Assembly: GCA_017883075.1 (NCBI GenBank)
Contig: JADGOI010000017.1
Coordinates: 1 to 32,649, forward strand
DNA from: Acidimicrobiales bacterium
Lineage (GTDB): Bacteria; Actinomycetota; Acidimicrobiia; Acidimicrobiales; RAAP-2
DNA: 32,649 nucleotides
Direction: 5' to 3'
Below, piece by piece: positions 15,944 through 23,701 of this stretch. A program made the position numbers and the translations under genes. The notes under the pieces were generated by a model. It did no database searches. It was given only the letters and a program-made list of their open reading frames with translations, and was not told the origin of the DNA. The first letter of the stretch is position 1. Every line of letters starts with the position of its first letter.

Positions 15944-17095
15944 TCAGATATCGAACTTCACCACGCCGCGGACATTGACTCCGGCCGCGAGGTCGTCATA
16001 GCCGTTCTGCACCTGATCGAGCGTGTATTCCTGGGTGATCAACTTGTCCACCTCAAGCAGGCCGGCCTGGTACAGACGGAGAAGATTGGGGATCTGCACC
16101 CGCGGGCTGCACGAGCCGAAGACCGTTCCGAGCAGGGCCTGATTGAACATTGCCAGGTTGAACAGATTGAGCGTTACCTCTTCCTGGGTGATCGGAGCGA
16201 TGGCGGTCGCCACTACCCGGCCGTCCTTGCTGGCCAACTGCACGGCGGGCCCGATCAGATCACCGGTGAGGACCCCGGGGGTGAGAATGACCACGTCGGC
16301 CATGCGTCCCTCGGTGAGCTCAGGGAGCATCATGGCGGCTTCAAGGATGGAAGCCGCGCCATGGGTCGCGCCGATCTGCTTGGCCTTCTCCACCTTGAAG
16401 GGCAGCGGGTCGACGGCGACGATGTAACGCGCCCCGCCGATTTTCGCCCCTTGGAGCGCGCCGGAGCCGACACCGCCACAGCCGATGACGACCACCGTCT
16501 CTCCCGGCTTCACGGCAGCACGGTCGACGACCGAGCCGAATCCGGTGGCCAGTCCGCAACTGATCAGAGCGGCGGCTTTCATCGACACCCCCGGATCGAT
16601 CTTGACCAGCGAGTTCTCGTTAGCCAGCAACGAATCGGTGAACGTCCCGAGCTGGGTCATCCGGTTCAGCTTCTGACCATCGAGGTGGTGACGCCATTGG
16701 CCGTCGCTCATCATCGGACCGGCCAGAATCGTCATCCCCAGATCGCAGAGATACTGGCGGCCCGACGCGCACCAGTGGCAACGCCCACACGAGGGGATGA
16801 ATGACATGGCCACATGGTCGCCCTCGACCAGAGTCTCGACGCCCGGCCCGACCTCGGAGACGATGCCGGCACCCTCGTGGCCGCCGACGATCGGGTAAAG
16901 GGAGTCGACCCCGAACACCGAGATTATCTCCGGCGGGGGTGCCATATCGCCGGTGCGCAGATGCTCATCGGAGTGACACATGCCCGCATACGCCATCTGA
17001 ACCCGCACCTCGTGCGGACCAGGGGCGTCGACCTCGATCTCTTCGACTTTCCAGGGTTCGTGGAGTCCTGTACAGACTGCTGCGCGGGTCTTCAT
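15944..17095 (-). CDS. NDMA-type, mycofactocin-dependent alcohol dehydrogenase
   Basis: Zinc-dependent alcohol dehydrogenase (MDR family), 383 residues. MKTRAAVC at the start, GMCHSDEHLRTGD with catalytic-zinc Cys40, GGHEGAG with His73, FIPSCGRCHWCASGRQYLC with structural-zinc Cys103/106/109/117 and the nucleotide motif GCGGVGSG. This pattern matches nicotinoprotein alcohol dehydrogenases assayed with NDMA. Members of this family hold NAD(H) tightly and rely on mycofactocin as external electron acceptor. ATG 17095 is chosen over upstream in-frame starts because it gives the canonical N-terminus. The gene follows mftR by 80 bases on the same strand, so it is probably under the same control. 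It is a likely client enzyme of the neighbouring cofactor cluster. Confidence 0.93.
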   Translation of the reverse strand: MKTRAAVCTGLHEPWKVEEIEVDAPGPHEVRVQMAYAGMCHSDEHLRTGDMAPPPEIISVFGVDSLYPIVGGHEGAGIVSEVGPGVETLVEGDHVAMSFIPSCGRCHWCASGRQYLCDLGMTILAGPMMSDGQWRHHLDGQKLNRMTQLGTFTDSLLANENSLVKIDPGVSMKAAALISCGLATGFGSVVDRAAVKPGETVVVIGCGGVGSGALQGAKIGGARYIVAVDPLPFKVEKAKQIGATHGAASILEAAMMLPELTEGRMADVVILTPGVLTGDLIGPAVQLASKDGRVVATAIAPITQEEVTLNLFNLAMFNQALLGTVFGSCSPRVQIPNLLRLYQAGLLEVDKLITQEYTLDQVQNGYDDLAAGVNVRGVVKFDI

Positions 17096-17175
17096 GTGAG
17101 TGGTCTTCTCCTCTTGGTGGCTCTGACGGCGTGGGTTCGCCGCCAGCTTCGCGCCGACCCGGCCGTCGCGTCGAG

Positions 17176-17871
17176 TCAGGACCCGGATGACGATGACTGT
17201 GGGTCGCCGGTGACCCACAGTCTGAGCGGTTTCTCGTCGAATCCGGTGGCCAAGAGCCGGAACGCCCGATCAACCTCGCCGGTCAGGTCATCGCTGTCGT
17301 GGCGGGCCCAACACGCAAACGCCGCCATCGCCGCACCCAGGGCGGCTCGAGCCACCGTTTGTGGCCCCAGGCTCTTTGGAGATCCTCCGACCCGGCGGGC
17401 CACGAAGTCGGCGACCACGTCGCACCACTCGGCGTACCTCACCGCGGAGTGGGCCACCAGGGCCGGGACCGTGCTGATGAGGCCCATCCGGATCCGCAAT
17501 TCGTCGAGCTCCCCGGCCCCGAATCGATTGGTCGCCACCACCGCCCGCCGCAATACTTCCATCATCGGTTCGTCGCGGGGAGCACCCATGAGCTGGTCTC
17601 GGAGCCGAACCATCTCGGCGTCGAACTCCCCCCACACCACGTCGCGTTTGGAGTCGTAGTAGCGGAAGAAGGTGCGCCGGCTGATCCCCACGGCCGAGGC
17701 GATCTCGTCGACGGTGGTGGCGTCGAACCCACGCCGGTCGAAGAGGTCGAGGGCTTGCCTGGCGATGTGCTCTCGGGTAGTGCTGGGCCGGCGACCGCGG
17801 GTTATGTCGGTGGGCGGGCGGACCGCGGGCGCTCCGACCCCCTCGGCCCCGCCAGTGTCCGAATCGGCCAT
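17176..17871 (-). CDS. mftR: Mycofactocin-cluster TetR-family regulator
   Basis: TetR-type repressor, 231 residues. The N-terminal helix-turn-helix is TTVDEIASAVGISRRTFFRYY (roughly residues 52-72) with the typical SKRDVVWGEFD follow-on; the C-terminal half is a ligand-binding helical domain. About 30 Gly/Pro/Thr-rich residues precede the domain. ATG 17871 has GGAAG five bases upstream; the in-frame ATG 17889 has no ribosome site. The gene is divergent from mftA with 84 bases between starts, the standard mftR arrangement. Mycobacterial MftR responds to long-chain acyl-CoA; whether this one does is untested. It likely controls both the mft operon and the downstream alcohol dehydrogenase gene. 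Confidence 0.9.
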   Translation of the reverse strand: MADSDTGGAEGVGAPAVRPPTDITRGRRPSTTREHIARQALDLFDRRGFDATTVDEIASAVGISRRTFFRYYDSKRDVVWGEFDAEMVRLRDQLMGAPRDEPMMEVLRRAVVATNRFGAGELDELRIRMGLISTVPALVAHSAVRYAEWCDVVADFVARRVGGSPKSLGPQTVARAALGAAMAAFACWARHDSDDLTGEVDRAFRLLATGFDEKPLRLWVTGDPQSSSSGS

Positions 17872-17888
17872 AGGCTTCCATTTTGGCA

Positions 17889-17919
17889 TTGAGTGCTATA
17901 AAGTCAACACATCGTCAAC
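17889..17919. promoter_or_regulatory. Candidate MftR operator in the mftR-mftA divergent region
   Basis: A 19-bp imperfect dyad, TTGA...TCAA (17889-17907, outer arms TTGA-x-T / A-x-TCAA), is followed by a second GTCAAC at 17914-17919 that repeats the GTCAAC at 17903-17908 exactly 11 bp later, one helical turn. The AT-rich dyad contains a TATAAA that could be a -10 element for mftA. The site would let MftR cover both divergent promoters. Confidence 0.5.
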
Positions 17920-17955
17920 CTGCCGGCCCGGGCCGGCCGAATTCGGGAGGTTCCC

Positions 17956-18102
17956 TTGACTGATCCCACCACCGAGAACCGCGATTCGTCGGCCCCCACC
18001 ACAGACTCGTTGGCCGGGGGGGCCACCGACGGCGATCAATTCGTCGAAGCAGAACTGCTGGTCGAGGACGTGTCGATCGACGGCATGTGTGGCGTCTACT
18101 AA
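17956..18102 (+). CDS. mftA: Mycofactocin precursor peptide
   Basis: A 48-residue ribosomally made precursor. TTG 17956 follows GGGAGG by five bases. The product is acidic, with a leader rich in Thr/Asp/Ser, then VEAELLVEDVSIDGMCGVY at the C-terminus. The IDGMCGVY ending is the hallmark of MftA: MftB presents the peptide, MftC oxidatively decarboxylates the terminal Tyr and links it to the Val, and MftE releases the Val-Tyr-derived product that becomes the redox cofactor. Both core residues are intact. It is the first gene of a 12-gene operon. Confidence 0.97.
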   Translation: MTDPTTENRDSSAPTTDSLAGGATDGDQFVEAELLVEDVSIDGMCGVY

Positions 18103-18142
18103 GCCCTACGACGCCCATAACCGCGACAGCCCTGCGCCGCCA

Positions 18143-18445
18143 ATGCCACCAACCGTCCCGACTGGGACCACGTCCTTCGACTCCTCCCTCCCCTGGGCCC
18201 TGCACCCGCAGGTGTCTCTCAGGCCGGAGTCGTTCGGCGCACTGGCGTACCACTTCGGCACCCGTCGGCTCTCTTTTTTGAAGAGCCCCACCCTGTTGGC
18301 GGTGGTGTCGTCCCTGGCCGCCCAACCCACCGGTCGAGATGCCTGCACGGCGGCGGGAGTGGCGTCCGATGATCTTCCCAACTACGAACGGGCTCTGGCC
18401 ACCCTGGCCGAGTCCGGCATGATCTGCGAACGGAGAGCGCCATGA
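18143..18445 (+). CDS. mftB: Mycofactocin peptide chaperone (RiPP recognition element)
   Basis: Binds the MftA leader and delivers it to MftC. The hallmark block LPWALHPQVSLRPESFGALA, then YHFGTRRLSFLKSPTLLAVV, is intact, and the C-terminal half has the helix-turn-helix-like RRE fold expected for PqqD-type proteins. ATG 18143 gives 100 residues, close to the family length; an in-frame GTG at 18089 would overlap mftA by 14 bases and add 18 residues. Neither start has a clear ribosome site, so the start is uncertain. Its TGA overlaps the mftC ATG (ATGA). Confidence 0.92.
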   Translation: MPPTVPTGTTSFDSSLPWALHPQVSLRPESFGALAYHFGTRRLSFLKSPTLLAVVSSLAAQPTGRDACTAAGVASDDLPNYERALATLAESGMICERRAP

Positions 18446-19758
18446 CCCTGGTCACCACTGAGCGCCCGACCACCGAGCGCCCGACCACCGGGCGATTGGT
18501 CGACCAATTCCAATTGGGCCTCGACGCCCCCATCTGCCTGACCTGGGAGCTCACCTACGCCTGCAACTTGGCATGTGTGCACTGCCTCTCGAGCTCGGGA
18601 CGCCGCGACCCGAGGGAGCTGTCCACCGCCGAGTGCAAGGCGCTCATCGATGAGTTCGAGCGGATGCAGATCTTCTATGTCAACATCGGAGGCGGCGAGC
18701 CCACCATCCGTGGCGACTTCTGGGAGTTGGTCGACTATGCCACCAACCACCATGTCGGGGTGAAGTTCTCCACCAATGGATCGAGAATCACCTCCGAGGT
18801 GGCCGATCGACTGGCATCGAGCGACTACGTGGACGTGCAGATCTCCCTCGATGGTGCCACCTCCGACGTCAACGACGCGATACGGGGCATCGGTTCCTTC
18901 GACACCGCCATCCGGGCCATGGAGCGGATGGCTACGGCCGGCTTCGTCGGATTCAAACTCTCAGTGGTGGTCACCCGCCAGAACGTCTCCCAACTCGACG
19001 CCTTCAAGGCACTCGCCGACAAGTACCAAGCCCAACTCCGGCTCACCCGGCTACGCCCCTCGGGGCGCGGTGCCGACGTGTGGGACGAGCTCCATCCGAC
19101 TGCCGACCAACAGCGGACACTGTATGAATGGCTGCTGGCCCACGGTGAGCAGGTACTGACCGGTGACTCCTTCTTCCATCTGGCCGGCTACGGCGAACCG
19201 CTCCCCGGGCTCAACCTGTGTGGCGCTGGTCGGGTGGTCTGCCTGGTCGACCCGGTCGGCGATGTCTACGCCTGCCCCTTCGCCATTCATGACGAGTTTC
19301 TGGCCGGGAACGTGCGGTTCCCTGGTGGTTTCGACCGTGTCTGGAAGTCCTCCGACCTCTTCGCCGACCTCCGCCGACCCGATACCGGAGGAGCGTGTCG
19401 GTCGTGCGGGAGTTATGACGCCTGCCGGGGCGGATGCATGGCGGCCAAGTTCTTCACAGGGCTTCCCCTGGACGGGCCCGACCCCGAGTGTGTGCTCGGC
19501 AACGGTGAGGCGTTGCTGGCCGCAGTGGGTGACACCGTGCTGCCTCAGCCATCGCCCGACCACTCACGCACAAAACCACGCACAAATCCACGCACATCGC
19601 CACGCACCGCCCCGGGCGGCCCGGGCGGCCCGGGCCAGTCGAGTCCGTCGGGTCCGTCGGTCACCCCGGTCGCGGTGGCACTCCTCCCCCGCCGTGCTGA
19701 TCGGGCCTGCGACGAGAATCCCCTCGCCGCCTTCGACCCCCACAGCCACCCGCACTGA
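18442..19758 (+). CDS. mftC: Mycofactocin radical SAM maturase
   Basis: Radical SAM/SPASM enzyme that decarboxylates the MftA C-terminal Tyr and forms the Val-Tyr carbon-carbon bond. The SAM cluster motif is CNLACVHC (Cys41, Cys45, Cys48), with GGGEPT after it. The SPASM region (about residues 250-350) has the cysteines of CGAGRVVCLVD, DVYACPF, GACRSCGSYDACRGGC and PECVLG, for two auxiliary clusters. Length 438, longer than usual. The extra length is a low-complexity Pro/Arg/Thr/Gly tail encoded by 12-bp DNA repeats, inserted before a conserved-looking end (RRADRACDENPLAAF). The N-terminus also has a 15-bp repeat (TTERP units). The next gene starts three bases later. Confidence 0.96.
   Translation: MTLVTTERPTTERPTTGRLVDQFQLGLDAPICLTWELTYACNLACVHCLSSSGRRDPRELSTAECKALIDEFERMQIFYVNIGGGEPTIRGDFWELVDYATNHHVGVKFSTNGSRITSEVADRLASSDYVDVQISLDGATSDVNDAIRGIGSFDTAIRAMERMATAGFVGFKLSVVVTRQNVSQLDAFKALADKYQAQLRLTRLRPSGRGADVWDELHPTADQQRTLYEWLLAHGEQVLTGDSFFHLAGYGEPLPGLNLCGAGRVVCLVDPVGDVYACPFAIHDEFLAGNVRFPGGFDRVWKSSDLFADLRRPDTGGACRSCGSYDACRGGCMAAKFFTGLPLDGPDPECVLGNGEALLAAVGDTVLPQPSPDHSRTKPRTNPRTSPRTAPGGPGGPGQSSPSGPSVTPVAVALLPRRADRACDENPLAAFDPHSHPH
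19565..19612. repeat. Four 12-bp tandem repeats inside the mftC tail
   Basis: Units beginning CACGCAC repeat at 19565, 19577, 19589 and 19601, encoding (S/K/N/S/A)P-RT steps, and are followed by 9-bp GGCCCGGGC-type repeats that encode Gly-Gly-Pro. Length variation here would lengthen or shorten a linker without breaking the frame. Confidence 0.8.
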
Positions 19759-19761
19759 CAG

Positions 19762-21723
19762 GTGGCCAGCCTGGTCGACGCCATCACCGTGGCCGGAAGA
19801 ACCGCCTCTTCGAGGGTGATCTTCGGTCCCCACGAGACCAATTTGGGCGATGACCGTGCCATCAGCCATCGTCACGTGGCCTACTACCAGGCCAGGGCGG
19901 CGGGGGGCAGCGGCATCATCGTGACCGAGACGGCCTCGGTGCACACGTCGGACTGGCCCTATGAACGTGCACCGCTGGCCACCGAGTGCGGGCCCGGGTG
20001 GGCGGCCACTGCTGCCGCCTGTCACCCGCACGGGACCCTGGTGATCGCTGGACTGGGCCACGCCGGCGGACAGGGATCCAGCGCGTACTCCCAATCGGTG
20101 ATGTGGGCGCCCTCGCCGGTGGCCGATGCCATCAACCGCGAGATGCCCATGGAGATGGAGCAGGACGAGATCGACCAGCTGGTGGCCGGATTCGCGGACG
20201 CCGCCCGATTGGCCACCGCCTCGGGTCTCGACGGTGTGGAGATCGACATCGGTCCCTTCTCGTTGCTGCGCCAGTTCCATTCGGGCCTGACGAACCTGCG
20301 GGACGACGGCTACGGGACCGACAGGTTGCGGCTGACGGTCGAGGTGGTGGCCGCGGTGCGCCATGCGATCGGCGACGATCACCTGGTGTCGGTCCGGCTG
20401 TGCTGCGATGAGCTGGCCCCGTGGGCGGGGGTCACTCCCGACCACGCCGCCGATCACGTTGCGGCTCTGGCCGACCAGGTGGACCTGGTGGTGGTGGTTC
20501 GGGGTGGCCCGTTCTCCGCGTCCGCCTATCGTCCCGCCGGCCATACCCCGGCCACCTTCAATGCTGACCTGTGCCGGCGCATGCGTGGTTCAGCGGAGGG
20601 CCGGGTGCCGGTGGTGTTGCAGGGAAGCGTGATCGACCCCGGGGTGGCCCAAGCCGCGTTGGACGACGGCACCGCCGACCTGGTGGAGATGACCCGGGCC
20701 CAGATCGCCGACCCGCGGCTCGTCACCCTGTTCCGCAACGGGGCGGCGCAAAGGATTCGCCCCTGCATTCTCTGCAATCAGGCCTGTCACGTGCGCGACA
20801 ACCGCAATCCCATCGTGAGCTGTGTGGGTGAGCCGCGTAGTGGCCACGAGACCACCGACCCGGATACCTGGGGCACTGACCCGGTAGGCGTCGATGTTCT
20901 GGTGGTGGGGGGTGGAGTGGCCGGCCTCGAGTGCGCCCGGGTCCTGGCCGGTCGGGGCCACCGGGTGCGGTTGGTTGAACGGGACCGGCAGCTGGGCGGA
21001 GCGGCACGAACTGCGGCGGTGGGCCCGGGCCGCGAGCGGATGGCCGACCTGGCCGAGTGGCTGGCCGGCGAGTGCCGGGTATCGGGGGTGAAGGTGGACC
21101 TCGGCACCGAGCTCACCTCCTCTGATCTCGACGGCGCCGCTGAACAGGGCACCGCGGTGGTCATTGCCACCGGCTCCAGGCCGTTGCCGTTCGAGATTCC
21201 CGTCGACGAAACCATCACCGTGGTCGATGTGGCCTGGTTGCTGGCGGGAGGCCCGGACCGGCTCCCGGTCGGCCAGGTGGTGATCCACGATCCGGTGGGC
21301 GGACCTGTCGCCGTCGGCGCGGCCGAATGGCTGGCGGGCGAGGGGCGCGAGGTGGCGATCGTCACTTCCGATCAGATCGTCGGCACCCAGCTGGCGCTCA
21401 CCGGAGATCTGGCCGATGCCAATACCCGGTTGCAGCGCGCCGGGGTGAGACGCGAGCTCCGGGCAATCCTCCGAGGGGCGAAGGGTGGCCGGGCCCAGCT
21501 CGACGACGTCTGGACCGGGGAGCGTAGGGAGATCGACTGCGCCGTCATCGTCGACTGCAACCATCGACTGCCGGAGGAAGCGTTGTATCTGGAGCGGCCG
21601 AGGACGCCGCGGGCCGGGGACTGCGTAGCGCCCCGCACCATGCTCGAAGCGATACTGGAAGGGCGCCGGCGAGCGCTGGAGATCGGGAGCGGCGCCCACG
21701 TCGGAGCAGAGAGCGCCAGGTGA
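19762..21723 (+). CDS. Mycofactocin-system FadH/OYE-family oxidoreductase 1
   Basis: Multi-cofactor flavoenzyme, 653 residues. An OYE-like TIM barrel (1-330, FMN site) is followed by a 4Fe-4S motif CILCNQACHVRDNRNPIVSC (Cys335, 338, 342, 354) and an FAD/NAD(P) module starting VDVLVVGGGVAGLE (about 378-390). This is the layout of 2,4-dienoyl-CoA reductase FadH and trimethylamine dehydrogenase. The barrel's substrate loop reads DIGPFSLLRQF and LTNLRDDGYG, lacking the Tyr and His that those enzymes use (alignment from memory), so the reaction is probably different. GTG 19762 lies three bases after the mftC stop. Families of this kind are known beside mycofactocin genes, but their role is unresolved. 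The frame ends four bases before the second oxidoreductase. Confidence 0.9.
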   Translation: MASLVDAITVAGRTASSRVIFGPHETNLGDDRAISHRHVAYYQARAAGGSGIIVTETASVHTSDWPYERAPLATECGPGWAATAAACHPHGTLVIAGLGHAGGQGSSAYSQSVMWAPSPVADAINREMPMEMEQDEIDQLVAGFADAARLATASGLDGVEIDIGPFSLLRQFHSGLTNLRDDGYGTDRLRLTVEVVAAVRHAIGDDHLVSVRLCCDELAPWAGVTPDHAADHVAALADQVDLVVVVRGGPFSASAYRPAGHTPATFNADLCRRMRGSAEGRVPVVLQGSVIDPGVAQAALDDGTADLVEMTRAQIADPRLVTLFRNGAAQRIRPCILCNQACHVRDNRNPIVSCVGEPRSGHETTDPDTWGTDPVGVDVLVVGGGVAGLECARVLAGRGHRVRLVERDRQLGGAARTAAVGPGRERMADLAEWLAGECRVSGVKVDLGTELTSSDLDGAAEQGTAVVIATGSRPLPFEIPVDETITVVDVAWLLAGGPDRLPVGQVVIHDPVGGPVAVGAAEWLAGEGREVAIVTSDQIVGTQLALTGDLADANTRLQRAGVRRELRAILRGAKGGRAQLDDVWTGERREIDCAVIVDCNHRLPEEALYLERPRTPRAGDCVAPRTMLEAILEGRRRALEIGSGAHVGAESAR

Positions 21724-21727
21724 TCCG

Positions 21728-23701
21728 GTGAGCGGCAGCAGCCAGTACCGCCATCTCTTCACGCCCCTGCGTATCGGGCCGGTCACGGTCCGCAACCGGA
21801 TCGTGTTCTCGGCCCACCTCACCAACTACGCCGCCGACGGGCTGCCCACCGAGCAACACGCCGCCTACTACGCCGCCCGGGCGGCCGGGGGGAGCGGTCT
21901 GATCATCACCGAGGAACATTCCACCCACGTCACCGACTGGCCGTACGAGAAGCTCATCCACGGCTTCAACCCGGCGGTGATCCCGGGGTACCGGCGCATC
22001 ACCGACGCGGTACATGCCCACGACGTTCCGATCTTCGCCCAGATCAACCACAATGGCGGGCAGGCATCGAGCATGTACAGCCGCCTGCCGGTATGGGCCC
22101 CCAGCCCGGTACCTGACCCGCTGTTCCGCGAGGTGCCCAAGGCGGTCGAACTCCACGAGATCCACGAGATCGTGGCTGGCTACGCCACCGTGGCTGCACG
22201 CTGCATCGCCGGGGGCTTCGATGGAATCGAACTGCAGTGCTCCCACTCCTCCATCGTGAGGGGCTTCCTCTCCCCTGTCACCAACCGTCGTACCGACCGC
22301 TACGGCGGCCCGTTGGAGAACCGGGCCCGGCTTCTGCTCGAGATCGTCGACGCGGTGCGCGAGGCAATCGGCACCCACCAGGCTCTCGGTGTCCGCATCT
22401 GTGGGGACGAGCTCATCGAGGGGGGAACCGGCATTGACGACGCGGTCGAGGTGGCCAAGATGGTGGATGCCACCGGCCAGGTCGACTACATCAACACCTC
22501 GATCGGGGTGGCCACCGCCACGCTCTACATGATCGAGGCCAGCATGCAGGTGCCTCCGGGGTACGCCATGTACATTCCCAGTGCCATACGCGAGGCAGTG
22601 GGCGTGCCGGTGGTGGGTGTCGGGCGCTTCAAGGACCCACTGCAGGCGGACCGGGCCCTCGACGCGGGGCAGTGCGATCTGGTCGGGGTGGTCCGAGGCC
22701 AGATCGCCGACGCCGACTTCGCCGCCAAGGCCCGCTCCGGTCACGCCACCGACATCCGGACCTGCCTGTCGTGCAATCAGGAGTGCGTCGGCCGGATGGG
22801 TCTCAACCGGTGGCTCGGATGCATCGAGAATCCCCGGACCGGGCGTGAGTCCATCCCCCTGCGCGTCCCGCAGAAGCGGTCCAAGGTGGTGGTGGTGGGC
22901 GGGGGCCCGGGCGGTCTCCAGGCGGCGGTGACCGCGGCCGAGCGCGGGCACCGGGTGACCCTGTTCGAACGTCACGACCGCCTGGGTGGGCAGGTTCTCG
23001 TGGCGGCCACCGTCCCCAGCCGGGCCGAGTTCCTCGATATCGCCCGCAACCTCATCGTGCATGTCCGCCGGGCCGGTGTCGAAATCCGCACCGGCACCGA
23101 AGCTGACGCCGACTCGATCCGAGCCGAACAACCCGACGCGGTGATCGTGGCCACCGGCGCCCGCCCGTCCCGCCCGTGGTGGGCCGGGGACCACCGCCGG
23201 GTGGTCGACATCCGCGACGTGCTCGAGGGCCGGGTATCTCCCGAAGGCGACGTGGTGGTGGTCGACGAACTCGGATTCCATCAGGCCACATCGACGGCCG
23301 AGTTGCTGGCCGACCGGGGCTGCCGGGTGGAGATCGTCACCAACGGCATGGTCGTCGGACAGGATCTGGGCATCACCCTCGACATGGAGACCTGGAACGT
23401 GAAAGCCCACGCCAAGGGGATCACCCAGAGTGTGGATCTGGTCCCGATGGGAGCCGGTCCCATCGAGGGAGGCCGGCATCCCGGTGGCGTGGACCTATCG
23501 CTGCAACACCACCCCACCGGCACCGACCAGCAACGCCACTGTGACTGGGTGGTCTGCTCCGTCCAGCAGCGACCTGATGACGTTCTGTGGTCGGCCCTGC
23601 GCCATTCCCCCTTCGACGTCTACCGCATCGGGGACTGCCTCGCCCCCCGGCGGGCCCACGCCGCGGTGATCGAGGGCCACCGGGTGGCGGTGGGGCTGTG
23701 A
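21728..23701 (+). CDS. Mycofactocin-system FadH/OYE-family oxidoreductase 2
   Basis: Paralogue of the preceding gene, 657 residues, better conserved in the barrel: FTPLRIGPVTVRNRIVFSAH at the start and TNRRTDRYGGPLENRARL near residue 185-202. The 4Fe-4S motif is CLSCNQECVGRMGLNRWLGC (Cys346, 349, 353, 365) and the FAD motif VVVVGGGPGGLQ follows at about 384. At the position of the catalytic loop it reads LQCSHSSIVRGF: the His found in trimethylamine dehydrogenase is kept (His173), but the neighbouring Tyr is not, and the FadH-type His later in the barrel is replaced in NTSIGVATAT. GTG 21728. Its TGA overlaps the ETF alpha start (GTGA). It may form a heteromer with oxidoreductase 1 (inference). 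Confidence 0.9.
   Translation: MSGSSQYRHLFTPLRIGPVTVRNRIVFSAHLTNYAADGLPTEQHAAYYAARAAGGSGLIITEEHSTHVTDWPYEKLIHGFNPAVIPGYRRITDAVHAHDVPIFAQINHNGGQASSMYSRLPVWAPSPVPDPLFREVPKAVELHEIHEIVAGYATVAARCIAGGFDGIELQCSHSSIVRGFLSPVTNRRTDRYGGPLENRARLLLEIVDAVREAIGTHQALGVRICGDELIEGGTGIDDAVEVAKMVDATGQVDYINTSIGVATATLYMIEASMQVPPGYAMYIPSAIREAVGVPVVGVGRFKDPLQADRALDAGQCDLVGVVRGQIADADFAAKARSGHATDIRTCLSCNQECVGRMGLNRWLGCIENPRTGRESIPLRVPQKRSKVVVVGGGPGGLQAAVTAAERGHRVTLFERHDRLGGQVLVAATVPSRAEFLDIARNLIVHVRRAGVEIRTGTEADADSIRAEQPDAVIVATGARPSRPWWAGDHRRVVDIRDVLEGRVSPEGDVVVVDELGFHQATSTAELLADRGCRVEIVTNGMVVGQDLGITLDMETWNVKAHAKGITQSVDLVPMGAGPIEGGRHPGGVDLSLQHHPTGTDQQRHCDWVVCSVQQRPDDVLWSALRHSPFDVYRIGDCLAPRRAHAAVIEGHRVAVGL

Noticed and set aside
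15044-16804. Plus-strand open frame of 586 codons
   Set aside because: Antisense to both the carboxylesterase and the alcohol dehydrogenase and crossing the gap between them. Composition is His/Arg/Gly-rich with no domain.
21545-23479. Minus-strand open frame of 644 codons
   Set aside because: Exactly antisense to FadH/OYE oxidoreductase 2, which has intact Fe-S and FAD motifs; no recognisable domain on the reverse strand.
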